Of a stretch of 64,000 nt of DNA, positions 8,486 through 15,700 are shown one piece after another (the stretch's first letter is position 1; each line of letters starts with the position of its first letter). Position numbers and translations under genes: made by a program. Origin of the DNA: Actinomycetospora termitidis (GTDB taxonomy: Bacteria > Actinomycetota > Actinomycetes > Mycobacteriales > Pseudonocardiaceae); assembly GCF_030286555.1 (NCBI RefSeq), contig NZ_JASVWF010000007.1, positions 124,001 through 188,000 of the forward strand, read 5' to 3'. Under the pieces are notes generated by a model that saw only the letters and a list, made by a program, of their open reading frames with translations, was not told the origin of the DNA and ran no database searches.

Positions 8486-8584
8486 TCAGGCCGCCTTTCC
8501 GGAAAGTCGCAGGTGGGAGGGCTTGACGACGCCACCCATGGCGCCCGGCGCATGTGGCCTAGTAGCGGTTATCGGGTGGCTCAT
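8486..8584 (-). CDS. 32-aa peptide gene of the tail cassette
   Basis: Begins MSHPITATRPHAPGAMGG and ends in LRLSGKAA. Its ATG overlaps the stop of the preceding tail gene (TGATG), and its stop lies two bases before the SGNH start, so it fits the operon exactly. The peptide is basic and has no membrane segment. A decayed copy of the same peptide lies on the far side of the SGNH/tail pair (6591-6622). Function unknown. Confidence 0.55.
   Translation of the reverse strand: MSHPITATRPHAPGAMGGVVKPSHLRLSGKAA
8546..8577. repeat. 32-bp repeat, copy 2 (inside the 32-aa gene)
   Basis: Partner of 6591-6622. The two direct copies bracket the SGNH hydrolase and the terminal tail gene, so homologous recombination between such repeats could exchange the cassette. 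Similarity at peptide level continues beyond the 32 bases into a VK-x3-LRL stretch. Confidence 0.7.
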
Positions 8585-8967
8585 CACGCCACCGCCGGGG
8601 CCGGGCGGACGGTGACCCGCCCGTTCGCGTCGCGGGTGACCGCTGCCTGCGTGACCGTCCTCGTGGGCCCGCCGGACGGGGCGTAGGTGATCGTGTACGC
8701 GTCGATGGCGCCGAGCGCGGCGCCCGTGGCGGCGGTCGTCGTGGTGTAGGTGCCGGTCACGCCGTCGGGCCACGCCACTGGGCCGGTGGTGTAGGCGCCA
8801 TTGCCGTCCACGCTCGGGGCGGCAGTGAACCGCCACGCCTCGGAGAGCGTCCAGGCCCGCAGTCGGGTGGCCTGGTCCGACACTTGGCGGGCCGCCTGGT
8901 CGGTCTGCTGCGCCCAGCCGTACCAGTCAGTGCTCCCGGAGGCCGGGAGCGGGACGGGCATGCTCAT
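8584..8967 (-). CDS. Hypothetical virion protein
   Basis: A 127-residue protein starting at ATG 8967 (TGATG with the major-tail paralogue upstream). The N-terminal helix is Trp/Gln-rich (STDWYGWAQQTDQAARQ). A Thr/Gly-rich beta segment follows (TGTYTTTTAATG). Composition and position suggest a minor tail or fibre-attachment protein, but no family is recognised. Confidence 0.6.
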   Translation of the reverse strand: MSMPVPLPASGSTDWYGWAQQTDQAARQVSDQATRLRAWTLSEAWRFTAAPSVDGNGAYTTGPVAWPDGVTGTYTTTTAATGAALGAIDAYTITYAPSGGPTRTVTQAAVTRDANGRVTVRPAPAVA

Positions 8968-9629
8968 CACTGACCTCCGAAGGTCGAGGTGCCGAAGGGG
9001 GAGGTGCCGAACGCGCCCGGCGGCGGTGGCACGTAGTCGGGGTCGCCGCCCGGGAAGGACAGAACGACAGCGCAGCGGCGCTTGCCGTCCGGGAACGGCT
9101 GCCCGCGCTCGTCGAACGCCGTCTTCGTCGCCGAGCCCGTGTAAGACACGCCGAGGCCCTCCTTGTACTCAGGGCCCTCGAACGTCAGCGGCCCCAGCTG
9201 GAACCGGTAGATACCGATCACGAAGTCCCGGACTCGGCCCTGCGTGTCCCGCGCCGGCAGCTTCAGCAGCAGCGGGCACGGGGGCAAGTTGTTGTCGAGC
9301 TCGTGCCACAGGTCGGCCCGGTACGACGTGGACGCCCCCGAACCGGTGACGACGGTGGGGCGGCCGGTGAGCCGCTCGTAGGTCTTGAACCCAAAGTAGC
9401 CCGAGAGCACCTCGATCTCGACGTAGTTGATCCACTGCCAGCGGGAGAGCGTGTCGTCGTCGCCCTCGTTGGCCCAGTCGTCGTCGTCGACGTCCAGGCT
9501 GGCCTCCCGCACCCCGTACACGTCCCAGCCGCCCTCGGTCACCGCGGTGCGGTGCAGCGCGGCCCGGAAGCTCTCCGTGCCGTCGAGGAGCTGCACGTGC
9601 GAGAGCGAGAAGCCCTCCACGATCGACAT
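8967..9629 (-). CDS. Second major tail tube-like protein with C-terminal extension
   Basis: A 220-residue paralogue of the major tail protein at 26055-26651. They share long identical stretches (YGVREASLDVDDDDW, SRWQWINYVEIEV, GYFGFKTYERLT, YRADLWHE). This copy adds a C-terminal tail of about 28 residues, Pro/Gly-rich with repeated FGTS motifs. It lies 17 kb from the normal tail-tube position, between the lysis genes and the fibre cassette. It may form a minor tail ring, decorate the tube or cap it, or be a spare variant. The ATG at 9629 has a GGGAGGAG ribosome site. Confidence 0.85.
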   Translation of the reverse strand: MSIVEGFSLSHVQLLDGTESFRAALHRTAVTEGGWDVYGVREASLDVDDDDWANEGDDDTLSRWQWINYVEIEVLSGYFGFKTYERLTGRPTVVTGSGASTSYRADLWHELDNNLPPCPLLLKLPARDTQGRVRDFVIGIYRFQLGPLTFEGPEYKEGLGVSYTGSATKTAFDERGQPFPDGKRRCAVVLSFPGGDPDYVPPPPGAFGTSPFGTSTFGGQ

Positions 9630-9673
9630 GCGGTTCTCCTCCCGGTCAGGCCGGTGTCACGGGGTGCGGCGGG

Positions 9674-10033
9674 TCAGCCCTGGTAGGTGCCGGGTGCAGC
9701 GCTCGTGATGAGCGGGACGCCGTCGGCGTTGCGCGGCGACTCGAGCGGGGTGACCTTCGGCTCGGCCGTCTTCGCCACCCCGAACGAGGCAGCCACACCG
9801 GTGCCGATGGTGATCAGGCCGGCGACGACGGCGACGATCGTGGAGGTGGCGTCGGCGAGCACCGGCAGCGCACCGGAGGTGGCGTAGCCCAGCTCGTTGA
9901 TCGCCTCGGCCTGCTGCGAGTTCAGCACCCCGAGCACGACGAGGGTCTGCACGACCCCGAGCACTCCGGAGATGCCGGACCCGACGACCTTCACGGCGTC
10001 GGTGATCGGCTTGGGGCGGGAGACGTCGCTCAT
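9674..10033 (-). CDS. Holin candidate, two membrane segments
   Basis: A 119-residue protein with a short charged N-terminus (MSDVSRPKPITDAVK), two hydrophobic helices (about residues 14-40 and 63-84) and a hydrophilic tail. Size, topology and place directly downstream of the endolysin fit a holin that permeabilises the membrane at lysis. Other membrane genes nearby (10944-12172) are rivals for that role, so assignment is by context. Confidence 0.6.
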   Translation of the reverse strand: MSDVSRPKPITDAVKVVGSGISGVLGVVQTLVVLGVLNSQQAEAINELGYATSGALPVLADATSTIVAVVAGLITIGTGVAASFGVAKTAEPKVTPLESPRNADGVPLITSAAPGTYQG

Positions 10034-10043
10034 GGTGTGGCTC

Positions 10044-10712
10044 CTAGCGGTAGTTGGTGGCGCGGAAGGTGGCGGGCCCGGAGATGCCGTCGGCGGTGAT
10101 GCCGCGGAACGCCTGGACCTTGCGGACGAACGCCTCGGTGGCGGGCCCGTAGTCGCCGTCGTCGACCAGCGAGCCGAAGCGCGAGTAGGAGCGGCGCAGG
10201 AACCGCTGCCAGGCGGCCACCTCGGGGCCCTTGCTGCCGCGGCGCAGCACCCCGACACCGGAGGTCGCCGGCGCCGCCGGTGCGGGCGCTAGGGGGGCGC
10301 CGAAGTTCCACGCAGCGTCCGAGTCGAACCCGGCGACGTCGCGGGAGTACGAGGTGTGCACGTGGTGGTCGTGCGGGTTCGACCCGGAGTAGGCCTTCCA
10401 GCCGGAGAAGTCCGGGGCGGTGATCCGCCGGTTGTAGATCACGTAGCCGCCGCCGGTCAGCCGCGGGTCGCCGGCCGCGCCCATCTGGCGAAGCTTCTCG
10501 GCGTACCAGCCCGGGTCGATGCCGTCGACGTCGATGTCGTCGGCGCGCACCACACCCTGACCGGCGACGACCACCCAGGGGTTGTGGTCGGAGTTCCGAG
10601 TGGCGTGCGCGGCATCGCCAATGGTGCCGTCGGACGTCTTGTCCCGTCCCGGCCAACGGGCGTTCACGGCCTCCTTCTTGCGGACCAAGGCCCGCGCAAG
10701 ACGCCACGACAT
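10044..10712 (-). CDS. Endolysin: M15-type peptidase with peptidoglycan-binding domain
   Basis: A 222-residue lysin. The N-terminal 140 residues resemble D-Ala-D-Ala carboxypeptidase or L-Ala-D-Glu peptidase domains of actinophage lysins: zinc-ligand-like residues in ATRNSDHNPW, the DDIDVDGID region and the NPHDHHVH motif. After a Pro/Ala linker, a C-terminal peptidoglycan_binding_1 domain (LRRGSKGPEVAAWQRFL, DGDYGPATEAFVRKVQ, DGISGPAT) holds the enzyme on the wall. No signal peptide, so export depends on a holin. Start ATG 10712 is coupled to the preceding gene by TGATG. Confidence 0.85.
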   Translation of the reverse strand: MSWRLARALVRKKEAVNARWPGRDKTSDGTIGDAAHATRNSDHNPWVVVAGQGVVRADDIDVDGIDPGWYAEKLRQMGAAGDPRLTGGGYVIYNRRITAPDFSGWKAYSGSNPHDHHVHTSYSRDVAGFDSDAAWNFGAPLAPAPAAPATSGVGVLRRGSKGPEVAAWQRFLRRSYSRFGSLVDDGDYGPATEAFVRKVQAFRGITADGISGPATFRATNYR

Positions 10713-10942
10713 CACTGGCCGCCCGTCGGCGCGTCCACGTACTCCTCGGAGGCGTACACCCACGGGTCGTCGTGGTCCTGCTGGCCCGCCGTGTCGGCGC
10801 GCGGCTCCTGGCCGTCCTGCGGATCGGTCACCGGAAGCTCCTCGGTCGGGGTGTCGTGGCCGTGCAGGCGGTGCCGACCGCCTGGTGGGCGGCGCTCGGC
10901 GAACAGAGCGGCGAAGATCGGCGGATCGTGATGGGTGAACAC
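10712..10942 (-). CDS. Small acidic hypothetical protein upstream of endolysin
   Basis: A 76-residue, Asp/Glu/Pro-rich soluble protein starting at GTG 10942 and overlapping the endolysin start. No motif or membrane segment. Its position in the lysis cassette is the only clue. It might regulate lysis or simply provide translational coupling. Confidence 0.55.
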   Translation of the reverse strand: MFTHHDPPIFAALFAERRPPGGRHRLHGHDTPTEELPVTDPQDGQEPRADTAGQQDHDDPWVYASEEYVDAPTGGQ

Positions 10943-10943
10943 G

Positions 10944-11342
10944 TCACGAGGCCCTCCGGCCGGGGCGGATGGTCGTGGCGACGCCCTCGACGACCGTCGT
11001 GCCGCGCTCGTGGACCATGCGGCGCCACTGGAACGTCGCGATCACCCACAAAGCGACGAGCGTGAGCAGGCAGCAGACGATGTACACACCGAACCGCCAC
11101 GAGATCGACTCGCGGCCCAAGCTGTCGACCGAGGCGAGGGCGAGCATGGCGATCAGCCCGCCGTGGCTGGTGCCGATGAGGGCAACGTGCAGCGGCAGCA
11201 GCCCGTAGCCGCGGGGGGCGGCGCGGAACGCCCGCCAGTGGATGGCGACCACGACGGCGATGGCACCGACCACCAGCGAGCCGAGCGCGATCACCGCCCA
11301 CCGGGCGACGTCGGAGAGCAGGAAGCCTGCCGCGGCGATCAC
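10944..11342 (-). CDS. Membrane protein with three predicted helices, lysis region
   Basis: A 132-residue protein starting at GTG 11342 (GTGA overlap with the next upstream gene). Hydrophobic helices lie near residues 12-33, 45-68 and 82-104, with a basic C-terminus ending RPGRRAS. Together with three neighbouring membrane genes it forms a cluster upstream of the endolysin. It could be a holin, an antiholin or a lysis regulator. Not assigned to a family. Confidence 0.6.
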   Translation of the reverse strand: MIAAAGFLLSDVARWAVIALGSLVVGAIAVVVAIHWRAFRAAPRGYGLLPLHVALIGTSHGGLIAMLALASVDSLGRESISWRFGVYIVCCLLTLVALWVIATFQWRRMVHERGTTVVEGVATTIRPGRRAS

Positions 11343-11482
11343 CCGGCCACCGCCCGCAGCATCAGCAGCGCAACGGCGACCGTCCACGCCAAGCACAGCA
11401 GCGTCGTCACCGGCCGGGTGGGGTGCACCCACGCCAGAGCCCGCAGCACCAGCACGACCAGTCCCGCCATCGGCGGCGTCAC
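11339..11482 (-). CDS. 47-aa membrane protein
   Basis: Starts at GTG 11482 and overlaps both neighbours by four bases (GTGA), which is the main reason to call it. It is mostly hydrophobic, with two possible helices (AGLVVLVLRALAWV and LLCLAWTVAVALLML) around a short Pro/Arg turn. Likely part of the lysis membrane cluster. Confidence 0.55.
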   Translation of the reverse strand: MTPPMAGLVVLVLRALAWVHPTRPVTTLLCLAWTVAVALLMLRAVAG

Positions 11483-11712
11483 GGCTTCGCCAGCTCGTCC
11501 GTCTTCTCGTCGTCCTCCGGCGGCGGCTCCTGCGGCCCGAGCTTCCCGGTGAGCTTCACGAACGCGCGGTCGGAGATCAGTGACGCCGGCAAGCCCAGCA
11601 TCAGCGCGGCCAACGCCAAGATGACCTCCCGCGGCTCCGGCGAGATCACCGTCTCGTAGAAGGACAAGCCGAGGCCGCCGAGCAGCATCGCCACGTCCCG
11701 CGCGAGCTTCAC
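11479..11712 (-). CDS. Small membrane protein, lysis region
   Basis: A 77-residue protein from GTG 11712 with a GGGACGGGGG stretch just upstream. Two moderately hydrophobic segments (ARDVAMLLGGLGLSFYE and ILALAALMLGLPASL) precede a charged C-terminal tail (PPPEDDEKTDE). The pattern is seen in small actinophage membrane proteins next to lysins. Function not established. Confidence 0.55.
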   Translation of the reverse strand: MKLARDVAMLLGGLGLSFYETVISPEPREVILALAALMLGLPASLISDRAFVKLTGKLGPQEPPPEDDEKTDELAKP

Positions 11713-11749
11713 CAGCAGCCCCCGTCCCAGCTTCGAGCAGCACGAGACC

Positions 11750-12172
11750 TCACTCTCGCCACAGGTGGTGGAAGTACGTCGCAACGAGCAGGTGCCCGGC
11801 GGTCGGCAGAGCTGTGACCAGCGGGCCAACGAGAGCGGGGGAAGGGGCGACCCCGCCCGGCGGTGCGGGGAGCGGCGGTCCGGACGGCTCAAGCAGCGCG
11901 GCGACGAACCCGGCGACGTAGAGCGCCCAGGCGACGGTGCCGACCGTGGCGACGAGCCACACAGCGGTTCGGGAGGTGGCCGCGGCGGCGAGCAGCGCGA
12001 CCCCGATGGCGAGACTGCCCCAGCCCCACAGCTCGAATCCGCCGTAGGCCCGGATGGCGCGGAAGCTGGGGGAGGAGACGCCGCCTTCGCCGCCGAGCAG
12101 CAGCAGCGCCCCGTGGAGGCCATCGAACACGGCCATGCCCAGCAGCAGGCGCGGTGCGAGCGGCTTACTCAC
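11750..12172 (-). CDS. Four-helix membrane protein, lysis region
   Basis: About 140 residues if GTG 12172 is used. ATG 12136 is an alternative that removes 12 residues. An upstream GTG at 12208 lies inside a strong hairpin and is unlikely. Four hydrophobic stretches are visible (ALLLLGG, WGWGSLAIGVALLAA, VWLVATVGTVAWALYV, VGPLVTALPTAGHLLVA). It is the first gene after a terminator, so it needs its own promoter, which I cannot identify. Function unknown. Confidence 0.55.
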   Translation of the reverse strand: MSKPLAPRLLLGMAVFDGLHGALLLLGGEGGVSSPSFRAIRAYGGFELWGWGSLAIGVALLAAAATSRTAVWLVATVGTVAWALYVAGFVAALLEPSGPPLPAPPGGVAPSPALVGPLVTALPTAGHLLVATYFHHLWRE

Positions 12173-12202
12173 GCAGGCGGCGCGCACATCAGCGGCGAGC
12201 AG

Positions 12203-12246
12203 GGGCACGACCCGGGATGCTCACGGGACCATCCCGGGTCGTGCCC
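12203..12246 (-). terminator. Strong terminator after the tail-tip genes
   Basis: A perfect 17-bp stem, 12203-12219 pairing with 12230-12246, around a 10-base loop. It lies downstream of the leftward tail genes (last stop at 12274). There is no T run. Actinobacterial terminators often lack one. It separates the tail genes from the lysis cluster. Confidence 0.75.
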
Positions 12247-12268
12247 GGTTCGCTGGGGAGCGGGGCTC

Positions 12269-12283
12269 GTTCGTCACACGGCG
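12269..12283. repeat. GTTCGTCACACGGCG motif, copy A
   Basis: Exact 15-mer shared with 26762-26776 and 33679-33693, all in the same orientation. This copy overlaps the stop codon of the 12274-12501 gene and lies 23 bases before the 17-bp terminator stem, as read leftward. Confidence 0.65.
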
Positions 12284-12501
12284 GGCTCGCGGTCCACGGG
12301 CGGCGCGAACGTTCCCGGATCTCCGCCGCGCAGCGGGCCCGGCTGCTGCTGCCGCAGCGTCTCCAGCTCGGCGTGCAAAGCCCGGTTCTCCAGCGTCAGC
12401 CCCGCCACCTGGTGATGCAGCGCGGCCAGCTGGGCTCCGTAGACGTCCTGGACGTCCTCCATCGCCACGCGCTGTCCCTCGGGTGCGGTCGGTGCGGTCA
12501 T
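12274..12501 (-). CDS. Small coiled-coil protein
   Basis: A 75-residue protein with a central heptad-like helix (VQDVYGAQLAALHHQVAGL, then ENRALHAELETLRQQ) and a Pro-rich tail. The ATG at 12501 overlaps the preceding stop (ATGA). A coiled coil next to tail-tip genes suggests a structural or chaperone role. That is inference only. Confidence 0.6.
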   Translation of the reverse strand: MTAPTAPEGQRVAMEDVQDVYGAQLAALHHQVAGLTLENRALHAELETLRQQQPGPLRGGDPGTFAPPVDREPAV

Positions 12502-12725
12502 GCCGTCTCCTCGGTGGTGAAGTCGCTGTAGACCGGGTCCAGCCCCAGCAAGTGCTTGGCGTACATGTCCTCGACGGCGGTCGGGAGCCGCGGCCCCTGA
12601 CCGTCCCCGAGCGGTGGGCGCGCAGCCGAGTCCTCGGCGAGGTCCCCCGGCGTCGGTGGTGGCGGCACGAACGTGTCGAACAGCGACGTCCGTGGCGGCG
12701 GCAGCTCGAGCGGGTCGCCGCTCAC
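12498..12725 (-). CDS. Small Pro-rich hypothetical protein after the tail-tip gene
   Basis: A 75-residue protein from GTG 12725, overlapping the tail-tip stop by four bases (GTGA). It is Pro/Asp-rich (TFVPPPPTPGDLAED) and ends DFTTEETA. No domain recognised. Compositionally it may be a flexible adaptor. Confidence 0.6.
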   Translation of the reverse strand: MSGDPLELPPPRTSLFDTFVPPPPTPGDLAEDSAARPPLGDGQGPRLPTAVEDMYAKHLLGLDPVYSDFTTEETA

Positions 12726-15700
12726 GTCTTGATCCCCAGCAGGAGCCGGATCGGCTTGAGCTGCTTGGCGAGCTCCACGTTCACCATCTCCTTTGTCGCG
12801 GAGGCGGGGAGCACCTCCTTGCTGCGGCCGACGAGGCTGGCGATGGTGCGCCGGTTCCCATCGACGATCTCGGTGAGCTCCTCGATTGCCCGCCACAGGA
12901 TCCCGGCGAGGTCGTGGGCGCCGAACCCGCCGGCGCGGGTCAGCCACGGCGGCATCCGGTCGGCCATCGGCCCCACGAACCACTGCTCGTCGCTCTGGTC
13001 GCGCCGCCGGTACACCTGCGACGGGTTGGACCGCAGCAGCTCGAGCGCCGAGAACCGGGCCGGGTAGGTGGCGCCGAGGTCGAACTCGCGGATGTCGCGC
13101 TTGCCGCTGGTGAAGGACTGGTTGGTGAAGCTGATCCCGCGCATCTGCGCGTACGACACGTTCGTGCCGGAGTAGGGGTCCTGCGTCTTGAGGACGTCGA
13201 CGTAGACGTCGCCCCAGTTCGAGGTGTTGAAGTGGTCGATGCCGATGCCGGCGGCCCCGATGAACGCCCCGGAGCGGATCCACATCACCGGGTAGCGGCC
13301 GAGGGTGCCGCGGTAGGACTGGTCGGTGAGCAGGAACTGGCAGTAGGGGTGGTCGATGACGGTGCGGCCGAGCACCGCGTCGACGTCGGCGGCCGGGGTG
13401 CTCGTCGGGTTCCGGGTGATCACCACCTGGTGCTGCAGCGACGAGAACGTCAGGTCGTTCGCGCCGGCGCCGGTGAGGTGGAACTTCGACGGGGACATCG
13501 ACACGACCGACCCGGCGAGCGCCAGCGTCGACGGGGTCCGCACGAACGAGTCCGACGGGAACACCGTCTGCAGCCCCGGCAGGAGGCCCTGCGGGGTGTA
13601 CGAGGTAGTGGTGAGCTCCAGGTAGCCGGTGCCGGTCGGGTAGCGGACCTTGATAGCCCCCGAGAGTTCGGCGGCGGTGATGGTGCCGCCGAACTTCGCG
13701 GAGCCGGTCTCGCCGTTGATCTCGACGGTGGTGATCCCGGCCTCGTCGAGCGCCCCGAAGTAGGCGTAGCCCTTCCCGCCGCCCGCCCGGCCGTACAGCC
13801 CGACGGTGGACACCCCGTTCGCGACCGTGGGCGTGCGGATCGCGCGGCCCACCACCATCTCGGCGTTCATGGTGCCCGCGGTCAGCTTCGACACCGACGC
13901 GTTCGCGATCTTCGCGTCGTCGACGGCGAGGTCGGCGATCAGCACGTTGGTCTGCGCGCGGCGCAGCTCGATCCCGTCGACGCGCAGCGTCTGCCCGCTG
14001 GTGATATTCCACGCGACCAGGTAGATCGTCACCGAGTCGATCTGCCCGGAGCGCAGGTCGGGTCGGTTCACTCCGAGCGTGAGCCTGCCCTCGAACTGGA
14101 ACCAGCCGTCGTGGGTGAACCCGCCGGACTTTGACACCGCAGCGGCGAAGATTTCGCGGTCGGAGTCGTCGCGCCACGAGGCGATCAGCGCGAGCCCCGG
14201 CTGGTTGGTGCGTGACCCGACGAGCTTGGCGCGGCCGACGGCGTAGAACACGTCGCCGCCCTTCGACGGGCGCGTCTTGAGCAGGTCTAGCCGCTGGTAC
14301 GTGCCCGCCGACGGGGGCGCGGCGAGGTCGAGCACCCAGCGGCCGTCGAACGCCGGCGACGCGACGTTGCGGATCTCGGCGGAGAGCACGTCGACCACGG
14401 ACTGGGCGCCGTCGGTGCCGGAGCCGATGCGGATGCTGATCGCGAGGTGGGTGGCGCCGTTCGGCATCGCCGCCGGGGTGTCGAAGCTCAGCCCGGCGCC
14501 GCCGGTCGGGGCGGTGCTCGAGGTGCCGCGGATCCAGATGACGCTGGTGAACTCGCCGCCGGTGCTCGACAGGTTCGACTGCCGCAGCAGCACGTCGTTG
14601 GTGATGCCGTCGGACTCGGACCCGTCGTAGGCGCGGGCCTTGTAGGTGCCCGACGCCGAGTCGTAGCGGCGCGCACCGAACCCCATGTACACCGGCGTCA
14701 GGCCGGAGACGGCGACGCTGTCGACCTGCACCTTGAACCGCACCTCGAGCCGGTACATGGTGCCCGCGTCGAACGCTCGCGGCCCGGGCCCGCCGGTGGT
14801 GGTCCACAGGGCGTGCAGGCTGCCCGTCTTGCGGGCGGCGTCCCCGACGACGGTCGGGGCGGGAGCGCCCGACCACGCTCCTGCCGGGTAGGTGGACACC
14901 ACCGGCGGGGTCGCGAGGCCCACGTCGGTGAACGTGGTGCCGGTGGCCTTCCCCGGCGTCCACGTGCCGGCGTCGGGGGAGGTGGAGAACAGCCCGGCGA
15001 GCGCGTCGGCGCGGTAACCGTCCCGCTCGAAGCTGCCGTCCGGGACCATGTTGTCCAGGTCGTTCCAGGCGATGGTCTCCGGGTTCACCGACCGGTCGGG
15101 CAGCCCGGAGGCGAACACGTCGGCGGTGGCGCCAGTGGCCTGCGCCGAGCAGGTGGCCGCCCGGTTGCCGACGTTCCCGGCGACGTCGACCGGCACCAGC
15201 CGCACATAGTGGGTGTCGCCGACCGACCCGTAGATCAGAGTCGAGGCGGTGTTCCGGCCGACCACGGTCATCGTGGTGATCAGCGTTCCCGCGGTGGGGG
15301 TGTAGCCCGACGCGGTGGAGCGGTGCACCTCGACGGTGCGCACGTCGTCCGGGTTGAACGCCACCCCGCCCTCGGCCTTGCCGTCCCACTCCACCCGGAT
15401 CGTGTTGTACATCGACGTCGTCACGATCGGGGCGGTCGGCCGCTGCGTCGGGGCCACAGTGTCGACCGCGGCACGCACGTCCAGGCTCTGCCACGCCGAG
15501 ACGTTGTAGGCGCCGTCGACCGCCCGAAGCCGGAAGCGGTACAGGTAGCCGGGCCGCAGCCGCTCGATCGACGCCACCGTCTGCGTGGTCTGCGGAATCT
15601 CCCGCCAGAACCCCGACACCTGGTCCTGCGCGAACTCAAGGTCCTGGTACGCGAGCTCGTACCAGGCGACGTCGGTGCTGGTGCTCGCCGTCCACGACAG

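Noticed and set aside
12206-12208. GTG start for the membrane gene ending at 11750
   Set aside because: It lies inside the 17-bp terminator stem. A start at 12172 or 12136 is more plausible.
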